Shown here: positions 1-5,778 of the stretch, piece after piece | How the letters are laid out: every line of letters starts with the position of its first letter | Position numbering within the stretch: the stretch's first letter is position 1 | Source of the DNA: Acidobacteriaceae bacterium | GTDB lineage: Bacteria; Acidobacteriota; Terriglobia; Terriglobales; Acidobacteriaceae | Length of the DNA: 6,229 bases | NCBI GenBank assembly: GCA_003140785.1 | Contig: PLKY01000133.1 | Location: 1 to 6,229, forward strand | Direction of reading: 5' to 3' | Made by a program: the position numbers and the translations under genes | Notes under the pieces: generated by a model | The model's database searches: none | Seen by the model: only the letters and a program-made list of their open reading frames with translations | Told to the model about the DNA's origin: nothing

Positions 1-1354
1 TCGGATACACGATGTCAAATGCGCGAAACGTCATGCCTCCGCGCAGATTTTCGGAGGTTTGACGAAAGGTGAGCGGCTCGCTGAGGGGTGCCAGGCTGTT
101 CTTGAAGTCCTCGACAGTCTGTGCGGAAAAATAGTCGCTTAGATTGGGCGCCAGCAGACTCCGGTCGATATGGCCATTCTGCAGGTCACGATAAATCGAG
201 AGCGTCTGTTTCTCCGCATCGCTCTGGTTCTTGTTGCCCGCGACCGCTGCGGCAACCAAGTTGGCGATCTGGCTGGCGCCGCCCGCCATGTGATTGGTGA
301 GCACAGCGACGGCCACGCCGTCGTCGGGCAGTACGAGATTATCGGAGACGAAGCCGGTAACTTCGCCGGAGTGCTCGATGGCGCGGTGTCCGCTTTCCTC
401 GGTCACTTCCACGCCGAGCCCATAGCGCGTCCCCTTCCCGTCCTTCAGCTTCACTTCGGTGAACATTTTTTTGTAGCTTTCGGATGAAAGAATCGACCGA
501 GCGAGAATGCTTTCATCCCACAACGCCAGGTCGTGAGGAGTCATCGCCAATTCGCCCGCCGCGAACATCCAGCCACGGCCCTCTTTGGGCGCCGGGCGCA
601 GCGGTCCCAGCGCGGCGCGAATATATGGAGTTGCATCGACCTCAGTCAACTTGGCTTCATCCGAGTTCCACACGGACTTCATGCTCAACGGCCGAAAGAT
701 GTGCTCCACGAGAAAATCCATGAGCTTCTCGCGGCTGACTTTTTCCACGATCTCGCCGGCGATCACGTAGTTGGTATTGGAGTATTGCCACTCAGTTCCC
801 GGCTCAAAATCGAGCGGCTTTTTGGCCCATGTGTCCAGAATCTGCTGTGCCGTCTCCGGCTTCATCATCGGCGTCATCAGGTAGTCCTCGGGCCAGTAGT
901 CCTGGTAGCCCGAGGTGTGGGAAAGGATCTGGCGAATCGTAATTTCATTCCCGCGCGTCAGGCCCGGCACGTATCTCCCCACGGGGTCATCCAGCGAGAG
1001 CTTGCCCTGTTCCTGCAGCAGGAGGATGGCCGTCGCACAGAACTGCTTCGAGATCGATCCGATGGAATACCGCATCGCCGGCGTGGCCGCTCTCGGCGGG
1101 TCAAGATGAGCCAGGCCGTAGGCATGCGTGTAGACCAGCTTTCCGCCCTCGACCACTGCGATACTCGCCGAGGGCACGCCACGCAATTCCAGCACCTGTG
1201 CGGCAATCTGGTCGATGCGCTGACGCAACGCGGGGACAATCGTATCAATCGACTGCGTACTGCTCGATTGCGCGGGGCTCTGTGCCTGTGCGACCGCCCC
1301 AATGAGTGATGCAGTGAGGATCGTGCTGCAGATGGACGTAGCGAGCGGTTTCAC
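1..1354 (-). CDS. Exported serine hydrolase, beta-lactamase/class C family (3' end missing)
   Basis: This is a serine hydrolase of the beta-lactamase/penicillin-binding-protein fold (class C and esterase group, Pfam Beta-lactamase type). The 451 visible codons are all open and run off the left edge, so the C-terminus is missing. The GTG start follows an AAGGAG Shine-Dalgarno by 10 nt, and the first in-frame ATG is only at codon 94. Residues 1-24 look like a Sec signal peptide ending AQA, so the product is probably periplasmic. All three active-site motifs are present: SxxK as S100-I-S-K103 (nucleophile and general base), YxN as Y191-S-N193, and the third box as H328-S-G330. HTSG near 146-149 is also typical. 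Past about residue 380 there is an extra domain seen in longer members and not needed for catalysis. The substrate cannot be read from sequence: esterase, D-amino-acid peptidase or beta-lactamase are all possible. It is divergent from the carbonic anhydrase. I see no clear promoter in the 98-bp gap. Confidence 0.93.
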   Translation of the reverse strand, partial: MKPLATSICSTILTASLIGAVAQAQSPAQSSSTQSIDTIVPALRQRIDQIAAQVLELRGVPSASIAVVEGGKLVYTHAYGLAHLDPPRAATPAMRYSIGSISKQFCATAILLLQEQGKLSLDDPVGRYVPGLTRGNEITIRQILSHTSGYQDYWPEDYLMTPMMKPETAQQILDTWAKKPLDFEPGTEWQYSNTNYVIAGEIVEKVSREKLMDFLVEHIFRPLSMKSVWNSDEAKLTEVDATPYIRAALGPLRPAPKEGRGWMFAAGELAMTPHDLALWDESILARSILSSESYKKMFTEVKLKDGKGTRYGLGVEVTEESGHRAIEHSGEVTGFVSDNLVLPDDGVAVAVLTNHMAGGASQIANLVAAAVAGNKNQSDAEKQTLSIYRDLQNGHIDRSLLAPNLSDYFSAQTVEDFKNSLAPLSEPLTFRQTSENLRGGMTFRAFDIVYP

Positions 1355-1364
1355 AGGAACGGAT

Positions 1365-1370
1365 CTCCTT
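1365..1370 (-). promoter_or_regulatory. Ribosome binding site of the serine hydrolase
   Basis: AAGGAG on the minus strand lies 10 nt upstream of the GTG at 1354-1352. It decides the start: the GTG directly precedes a good signal peptide, and no in-frame ATG occurs for the next 90 codons. Confidence 0.7.
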
Positions 1371-1452
1371 TGCGGCTCTGCGGGAGCATCTCGCAACAAA
1401 ATAACAGTTCGGACACCTCTGCTGTAGGCTGGTCAGGGGTGCCGACCTGTCA

Positions 1453-2100
1453 ATGGTCCGGAACCCGGAGGACAGGGTGGAGCGGCTGATCGAGGGACAC
1501 AAGAAATTTCTTGCCGAGGTGTTTCCGGTTCGTCGCAATCAGTTTCGTCTGCTCGCCGATTCGCAAGCGCCGGAGTGCCTCTTTATCACCTGCTCCGACT
1601 CGCGCATCGTGCCTGACATGATCCTGGGCACGGGTCCCGGCGATCTTTTCATCACGCGGAATGCAGGCAACGTGGTGCCGATTTCCAGTCACGATGTGGA
1701 TGGTGTGACGGCTACGATTGAATACGCAGTAGAGGTGCTCAAGGTGAAGCACGCCATTCTCTGCGGCCACTCCGACTGCGGGGCTCTTAAGGCGGCGCTT
1801 GACCGCAGGGGTCTTGAAGCGTTGCCCAAGGCCAGCCGCTGGCTGCATCACGTGGAAGGCGCCTTTAGCCATCGCCAGCCGCTCAACCCCGCCGACGGCC
1901 CCCACGCCGAACTGGCCTCATTGATTCGCGGCAATGTTGTGGCGCAATTTCTCAACTTGAGCGCGCAACCATCCGTTGCACGGGCGGTCGTGCAGCGGCG
2001 AATAACCGTGCACGGCTGGTACTACGACATTTTGAGCGGGCGGATCGAGCGGTATGACGAACGATTGCGGAGATTCCTGCCGCTCATCCCTGGAGAATGA
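1453..2100 (+). CDS. Beta-class carbonic anhydrase
   Basis: A complete 215-residue beta-carbonic anhydrase, the usual length for the bacterial family. It interconverts CO2 and bicarbonate using one zinc ion and works as a cytoplasmic dimer or tetramer; no signal peptide is seen. The zinc ligands are visible as C47 in CSDSR (47-51), with the D49/R51 catalytic dyad, and H106 and C109 in HSDCG (106-110). The segments PGDLF (62-66) and RNAGN (69-73) are also characteristic. The ATG follows an AGGGG about 13 nt upstream, a rather long spacing, but no better in-frame start is seen. The gene is divergent from the serine hydrolase and convergent with the OmpA-like gene, so it is probably transcribed alone. 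Likely roles are supplying bicarbonate to carboxylases and pH balance. There is no cyanase or SulP transporter gene beside it, so cynT or a transport-linked role cannot be assigned. Confidence 0.96.
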   Translation: MVRNPEDRVERLIEGHKKFLAEVFPVRRNQFRLLADSQAPECLFITCSDSRIVPDMILGTGPGDLFITRNAGNVVPISSHDVDGVTATIEYAVEVLKVKHAILCGHSDCGALKAALDRRGLEALPKASRWLHHVEGAFSHRQPLNPADGPHAELASLIRGNVVAQFLNLSAQPSVARAVVQRRITVHGWYYDILSGRIERYDERLRRFLPLIPGE

Positions 2101-2115
2101 TTCGCGGCAGGAATC
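2072..2115 (+). terminator. Perfect 12-bp stem-loop over the carbonic anhydrase stop codon
   Basis: The arms GATTCCTGCCGC (2072-2083) and GCGGCAGGAATC (2104-2115) are exact reverse complements around a 20-nt loop. The TGA stop lies in the loop. The hairpin sits between convergent genes, 30 bp from the end of the OmpA-like gene, which suits transcription termination or 3'-end protection of one or both mRNAs. No T-run follows on the plus strand, and none is seen on the other side. It is therefore not a canonical intrinsic terminator. Confidence 0.5.
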
Positions 2116-2145
2116 CTGCGTGGGCGTTGCGGGGATTCGAGGAGC

Positions 2146-3780
2146 TTATTGAGGCGGATTCGCGACACCCTGGCTTTGAGGAGCCGGGCTCGTCTCCTGC
2201 GGTACCGGCGTCACGCTCGATTGCGCGCCCGGCGCACTTCCTTCAATGCCAATGGCCGAACCCGAAACCACCAGCTCCACGCGCCGGTTCTGCGCACGTC
2301 CCGAATTAGTAGAGTTATCGGCGATGGGATCACTTTTGCCATATCCCTGGGCGGTTATGTTGGCGTCGGTAACGCTTTGACCCACTAGAAAACCGCGTAC
2401 TGCATCGGCCCGTTCTTCCGAGAGCTTCTGGTTGTAATCATCGGTGCCAATGTTGTCGGTATAGCCTTCAACCTGCAGCTTGAGATTCGGGTAGGCGAGC
2501 AAAATTCCGGATACTTTGGCCAGCTTCACCTGCGCATCGGGTTTCAACGTGTACTTGTTGAAATCGAATAGCACGTCCGACATGTTCACGATCAAGCCCC
2601 TGGCTGTCTCCGTGGTTTGCAGCACCTGGTTCAATTGCTGTTTCAGCCGTTCGCGTATTTGTTCGGTTTGCTGACTCGCCTGCTGCGCTGCCAGTTCGGC
2701 AGCCTTCTGTTCCTCGCGGGCTTTCTGGGCACGTGCTTCAGCCTCTGCTGCTGCCGCTTCAGCCTGTGCGCGCTGGGCTGCTTGCTGGTCGGCCGATGCC
2801 TGGGCCTGTTGAGCCTGAGCCTGTGCTGTTTGCGCCGCCTGTTCGGCATCCTGGCGTCCCTTCACCTGCGCTGCATCGTCTTCGGCTTTGATCTTGCGGA
2901 TCGTGATGATGCGCGCGTCCTCTGAGGACTGCACCGCTTCTCGCGCGAAGGTGATGGTCTGCTTGCGATCGCTTTTGTTTGTGTCCAGGCCTTCTGCATT
3001 TTCAAGCGCCGTTTTCGCAGTCTTCATCGTGTCGCCCGCATACTGTTCTGCGCCCGCGGCATCGGCGATCTGGACCGCATTCTCTGCCTCGTAAAGCTCC
3101 AAAGGAGAGCGCTCGTTGCGCGTAATCGGATGCAGCACAGAGTGGCGTCCTGCTGTCTCCGAATATGCTCCGCGCGGTAGCAGAGAATAATGGGCGTTCA
3201 CTTGCTCGATCACACCCTGCGTCTTATCCACGACAACGTTCTGTGCGACGACCAGATCGCTGGGCATCGTGACGGCAAAATAAGGTTCGGCGGTCACGAT
3301 CAGGCCGAACGCCTGAAGGTTCGTCGTCACCGTCATCTCATTCTTGTCTTTTGAACCGGTGGGCAGCACTTCGCCCAGATTCACTGGGCGGCCCTCCGGC
3401 GAAATCGCCCACAGCACGTAGGTGAGGTATTCAGGCCCGAAACCATTGGCGGGCGAAAAGCCCTCAAAATGGACGCTGATCGAGGTACGACCGGGAGCAG
3501 CGTCGACCTTGGCTTCACCCTTTGCTCCTGGCAACAGCGAGGTTCCTTCGAAGCCGATCTTGGTCGAGCCCTGGCGATGGAAATAGTTGATGGCGGGAAT
3601 CTCACGCGCTACCACCTGGATTTTGTAAACGGGTACGCCATCCTGCATTTCGCTGGGCCCGGTGGGGGTGGTGTTGGGCGCGGGCGCTGTCGCGGTGGGG
3701 TTCAATTCCTGCGCACTTGCAAAAGCGGCCGCCGTAGCCAACAAAACAGCGGACAATCCGAGTCTTCCAACGGTGTTCAT
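2146..3780 (-). CDS. Secreted OmpA-family peptidoglycan-binding protein with long coiled coil
   Basis: 544 residues, starting at the ATG that follows a strong GGGAGGG ribosome site by 5 nt. The frame stays open further upstream, but only this start gives a clean signal peptide (about 1-23, ending ASA). Residues about 24-225 form a predicted beta-rich segment I do not recognise. Residues about 226-300 are helical and resemble the DUF4398-type region found ahead of OmpA domains. Residues about 300-390 are an Ala/Gln/Glu-rich coiled coil. Residues about 395-505 are an OmpA C-terminal domain with D442 and R457, spaced 15 apart like the diaminopimelate-binding pair of OmpA proteins, plus the NSGRAQNRRVE signature (492-502). 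The last 40 residues are Pro/Ser/Gln-rich and probably disordered. There is no obvious beta-barrel or lipobox, so it is probably a periplasmic or envelope-tethered protein linking peptidoglycan to the outer layer. It lies 202 bp downstream of the transporter gene on the same strand and may have its own promoter. Confidence 0.93.
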   Translation of the reverse strand: MNTVGRLGLSAVLLATAAAFASAQELNPTATAPAPNTTPTGPSEMQDGVPVYKIQVVAREIPAINYFHRQGSTKIGFEGTSLLPGAKGEAKVDAAPGRTSISVHFEGFSPANGFGPEYLTYVLWAISPEGRPVNLGEVLPTGSKDKNEMTVTTNLQAFGLIVTAEPYFAVTMPSDLVVAQNVVVDKTQGVIEQVNAHYSLLPRGAYSETAGRHSVLHPITRNERSPLELYEAENAVQIADAAGAEQYAGDTMKTAKTALENAEGLDTNKSDRKQTITFAREAVQSSEDARIITIRKIKAEDDAAQVKGRQDAEQAAQTAQAQAQQAQASADQQAAQRAQAEAAAAEAEARAQKAREEQKAAELAAQQASQQTEQIRERLKQQLNQVLQTTETARGLIVNMSDVLFDFNKYTLKPDAQVKLAKVSGILLAYPNLKLQVEGYTDNIGTDDYNQKLSEERADAVRGFLVGQSVTDANITAQGYGKSDPIADNSTNSGRAQNRRVELVVSGSAIGIEGSAPGAQSSVTPVPQETSPAPQSQGVANPPQ

Positions 3781-3785
3781 AATCA

Positions 3786-3792
3786 CCCTCCC
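3786..3792 (-). promoter_or_regulatory. Ribosome binding site of the OmpA-like gene
   Basis: GGGAGGG on the minus strand sits 5 nt before the ATG at 3780-3778. It decides the start over the upstream in-frame extension to 3921, whose residues look non-coding and would bury the signal peptide. Confidence 0.75.
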
Positions 3793-3833
3793 AACGGGTG
3801 GCATTGCGAAACTTCGAAACCTGGAACAGAAAC

Positions 3834-3850
3834 AAAAACCAACCGATTGG
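3834..3850 (-). terminator. Weak terminator-like hairpin with T-run between transporter and OmpA-like gene
   Basis: On the minus strand CCAA-TCGG-TTGG is followed directly by TTTTT. The stem is only 4 bp, extendable past one T-T mismatch by A-T pairs into the T-run. It lies about 130 nt after the transporter stop and 54 nt before the OmpA-like ATG. It could end the transporter mRNA or act in the OmpA-like leader. The short stem makes this tentative. Confidence 0.22.
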
Positions 3851-3890
3851 ATTTCGAGTTCCAAATTGATGGATGCCCTAGGGGAGGTGA

Positions 3891-3937
3891 GAGTTGTCCT
3901 ACAGGGGGTGCCTTTAGACATGTGCCCCTCTCAACTC
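3891..3937 (-). repeat. Imperfect inverted repeat in the transporter/OmpA-like gap
   Basis: GAGTTG and CAACTC form the outer 6-bp arms. AGGGG and CCCCT form an inner 5-bp stem, separated from the outer one by an asymmetric internal loop (2 against 6 nt). The loop is about 17 nt. It may be a leader structure, an operator or chance. No T-run follows. Confidence 0.3.
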
Positions 3938-3982
3938 GATCAAAGGAAAGGGCAATTGACAGGGGCAGAGCAAGCGCCGTTT

Positions 3983-5563
3983 TCAATGCGCCCCTGGCGG
4001 CGGAGCCGCATGCTTCGGTGGCTTCTTGAAGAGCCACACAGATATCGCGCAGAAAAACGCCAGCAGCGCCGTCCAGCGAAACACATCGACATATGCCATA
4101 AGCGCCGACTGCTGCTGCATTAACCCATACACCAATCCCATCGATCCGGGCCGCGCCTGCGCCCGCCCCAGATGATGGCTCAAGTATGCCGCGATGAGAG
4201 CCGACTTCTGTTGCAGCACAGGACTCGACGCTGTCAGGTTTGCCCCAATTTCGGTCTGATGCAGCGCAGCCCGACGAATGATGGCCGTCGTGGCCATCGC
4301 AATCCCGATGGACCCGCCAATATTGCGCAGCATATTGAACAGCCCCGTCGCATTGCCCATCTCTTCCCGGGACAACGTAGCGGTAGTCATAGTCGCCAGC
4401 GGCACAAACACAAAGCTCAGCGCGAAACCCGTTACCGTGATCGGGATGAGCAGCGTATACGGCCCGATGTCGAGGTTCACCATGCCAAAGAACAGCGCGC
4501 ACACGCCGAAACCGATGAAGCCGAGACAGAGCAGCTTCCGGTTGTCGATCCGCGACCCGAGAACTCCAATCACCGGCGAGCCAATAAACGACCCAACGCC
4601 ACGTGGGCCGACGACGAGGCCGGCCGTGAACGCCGTGTAGCCCATCACTTCCTGGTAGTAGAGCGGCAGAATCGTAATCGTGATGTAGATGCACATGCCA
4701 AGCAGCGCAATCAAAAAACATCCCGTCCGGAAGTTGCGGTTCTTCAGGATATGCAGATCGACGAGACCTTTCGGATTGGTCCACGACCGCCAGATCCAGC
4801 CGATGAGACCCACAATGAGCGCGGCCACCGCCCAGCGCACCCAAAGGGCCCCGAACCAGTCGTCCTCCTGACCTTTATCGAGGACGACTTGCAGGCAGCC
4901 CGTCCAAACAATCAGCAGGCCAAAGCCAATGTTGTCGAACGCGCCGACTTTCGCATTTTTGATAAAGGGCGGATCGTGAACGAAGTTGGCAATGAGAATG
5001 ACAGCCAGCAGACCAACTGGAATATTGATGTAAAAGGCATAGCGCCAGCTGAACGTATCGGTTAGCCAGCCGCCCAGCGTCGGGCCCAGAACCGGCGCGA
5101 CCACAATGCCGAGACCATAGGCGGCCATCGCCATGGAGCGCTTTGCCGGCGGAAAGCTCTCCAGCAGGATCGACTGCGAGAGCGGCTGCAGCGCGCCGCC
5201 ACCCGCACCTTGCAGAATACGGGCCAGCAGGATCACCGCCAGGGACGGCGCTGCTCCGCAAAAGAACGAGGCGACCGTGAAAATTGTGACGCAAATCAGC
5301 AGGAACCGCTTCCGCCCAAAGCGCCGCGCGAACCAGTTGGATGCCGGCAGGATCACAGCGTTCGCCACCAGATAGCTGGTCAGCACCCAGGTGGCCTCGG
5401 AGTTGGTCGACGACAAGCTTCCCGCGATGTAAGGCAACGCCACCGACGCAATGGCCGTGTCCAGCACCTCCATAAACGTGGGCAACATCACGGAAACCGT
5501 GACCAGCCATGGGTTTACGCCCTGCGTTAAGGGGTAGCGGGTTTGGGCCTCGGCAGTCGGCAT
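3983..5563 (-). CDS. DHA2-family (EmrB/QacA type) MFS multidrug/proton antiporter
   Basis: 526 residues from the ATG at 5563, a normal length for 14-TM drug:H+ antiporters. It is an inner-membrane protein that should export toxic compounds in exchange for protons. The DHA2 signature is in TM1 (L34-D35-T36 followed by ALP at 42-44). A motif-A-like loop NWFARRFGRKRF spans 76-87, R115 and QGAGGG (118-123) lie in the TM4 region, and antiporter motif C is GPTLGG at 160-165. Hydrophobic segments continue to about 512, followed by a basic, Pro-rich tail. The frame can be extended to a TTG at 5647, but that adds 28 residues without a ribosome site or family resemblance. The chosen ATG also lacks a clear Shine-Dalgarno, so the exact start is uncertain. 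No HlyD/EmrA adaptor or TolC gene adjoins it. It is divergent from dnaK and upstream of the OmpA-like gene. The substrate is unknown. Confidence 0.93.
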   Translation of the reverse strand: MPTAEAQTRYPLTQGVNPWLVTVSVMLPTFMEVLDTAIASVALPYIAGSLSSTNSEATWVLTSYLVANAVILPASNWFARRFGRKRFLLICVTIFTVASFFCGAAPSLAVILLARILQGAGGGALQPLSQSILLESFPPAKRSMAMAAYGLGIVVAPVLGPTLGGWLTDTFSWRYAFYINIPVGLLAVILIANFVHDPPFIKNAKVGAFDNIGFGLLIVWTGCLQVVLDKGQEDDWFGALWVRWAVAALIVGLIGWIWRSWTNPKGLVDLHILKNRNFRTGCFLIALLGMCIYITITILPLYYQEVMGYTAFTAGLVVGPRGVGSFIGSPVIGVLGSRIDNRKLLCLGFIGFGVCALFFGMVNLDIGPYTLLIPITVTGFALSFVFVPLATMTTATLSREEMGNATGLFNMLRNIGGSIGIAMATTAIIRRAALHQTEIGANLTASSPVLQQKSALIAAYLSHHLGRAQARPGSMGLVYGLMQQQSALMAYVDVFRWTALLAFFCAISVWLFKKPPKHAAPPPGAH

Positions 5564-5668
5564 GGTCTTTGGAACAGATGAGCTTACCCGATCCGACCAA
5601 AGTGCGGTTGTGGCGTAAGACACCGAATCGGGAGCTAACCCTTTCAAACCGTGTGGCAGCGATTACTA

Positions 5669-5681
5669 AACTCTTTGAGTT
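5669..5681. repeat. Short inverted repeat AACTC-TTT-GAGTT in the divergent dnaK/transporter region
   Basis: A perfect 5-bp inverted repeat with a 3-nt spacer lies 12 bp upstream of the TATAAT at 5694, where a -35 element or regulator site would be. It contains TTGAGT (5675-5680), matching the HspR half-site. A role as an operator is inference only. Confidence 0.3.
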
Positions 5682-5693
5682 GGCTTATGCAAA

Positions 5694-5699
5694 TATAAT
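5694..5699 (+). promoter_or_regulatory. Consensus -10 hexamer ahead of dnaK
   Basis: TATAAT is a perfect sigma-70-type -10 in an AT-rich stretch 79 bp before the dnaK ATG. No good -35 is found at 16-18 bp: CTCTTT is poor, and TTGAGT is only 13 bp away. If used, transcription would start near 5706 and the HAIR-like repeat would fall in the early transcribed region. Confidence 0.35.
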
Positions 5700-5708
5700 C
5701 AAGAAAAG

Positions 5709-5727
5709 TTGACACTAATACACTCAA
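5709..5727 (+). promoter_or_regulatory. Consensus -35 within an HspR (HAIR)-like inverted repeat upstream of dnaK
   Basis: TTGACA (5709-5714), a 7-nt spacer, then ACTCAA (5722-5727). The HspR operator HAIR is CTTGAGT-N7-ACTCAAG: the core right half matches exactly, the left half matches 4 of 6, and the N7 spacing is exact. The left half is at the same time a perfect sigma-70 -35 hexamer, with a weak -10 candidate CATCTT at 5733-5738 (18-bp spacing). This would fit heat-shock repression of dnaK by HspR. No hspR gene is in the window, and no CIRCE (HrcA) element is seen. Confidence 0.45.
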
Positions 5728-5766
5728 TCATGCATCTTATTAAATGTCTAAACTCTATCGTCAGGC

Positions 5767-5770
5767 AGGA
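5767..5770 (+). promoter_or_regulatory. Ribosome binding site of dnaK
   Basis: AGGA lies 8 nt before the ATG at 5779. It supports the start, which also matches the conserved DnaK N-terminus. Confidence 0.6.
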
Positions 5771-5778
5771 AACCAAAT

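Noticed and set aside
533..1309. Long plus-strand open frame (258 codons) opposite the serine hydrolase
   Set aside because: It is antisense to a gene with all three catalytic motifs. The translation is Arg/His-rich with no family resemblance, as expected from the mirror frame of GC-rich coding DNA.
1450..1905. Minus-strand open frame (151 codons) opposite the carbonic anhydrase
   Set aside because: It lies fully inside a gene with intact zinc-site motifs and has no ribosome site of note, so it is a shadow frame.
2610..2880. Repetitive DNA that might be a tandem-repeat or mobile element
   Set aside because: The repetition follows the Ala/Gln-rich coiled-coil codons of the OmpA-like gene in frame, with no regular DNA unit.
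3781..3921. 47-codon upstream extension of the OmpA-like protein
   Set aside because: The frame is open, but the ATG at 3780 has a strong ribosome site and an immediate signal peptide. The extension would prevent export.
3469..4123. Plus-strand open frames across the start of the OmpA-like gene and the gap
   Set aside because: They overlap the signal peptide and N-terminal coding region of a convincing gene and encode low-quality, family-less sequence.
4172..5065. Plus-strand open frame (297 codons) opposite the transporter gene
   Set aside because: The product is dominated by Arg, Gln, Asn and His and lacks any recognisable fold. It mirrors the membrane-protein codons on the other strand.
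5625..5640. Possible CIRCE (HrcA) element before dnaK, from the GGAGCTAACCC stretch
   Set aside because: It lacks the TTAGCACTC-N9-GAGTGCTAA arms; only a few bases agree.
5564..5647. 28-codon TTG-initiated extension of the transporter
   Set aside because: It has no ribosome site and no family-like sequence, and the ATG at 5563 already gives a normal N-terminus before TM1. Kept only as an alternative start.
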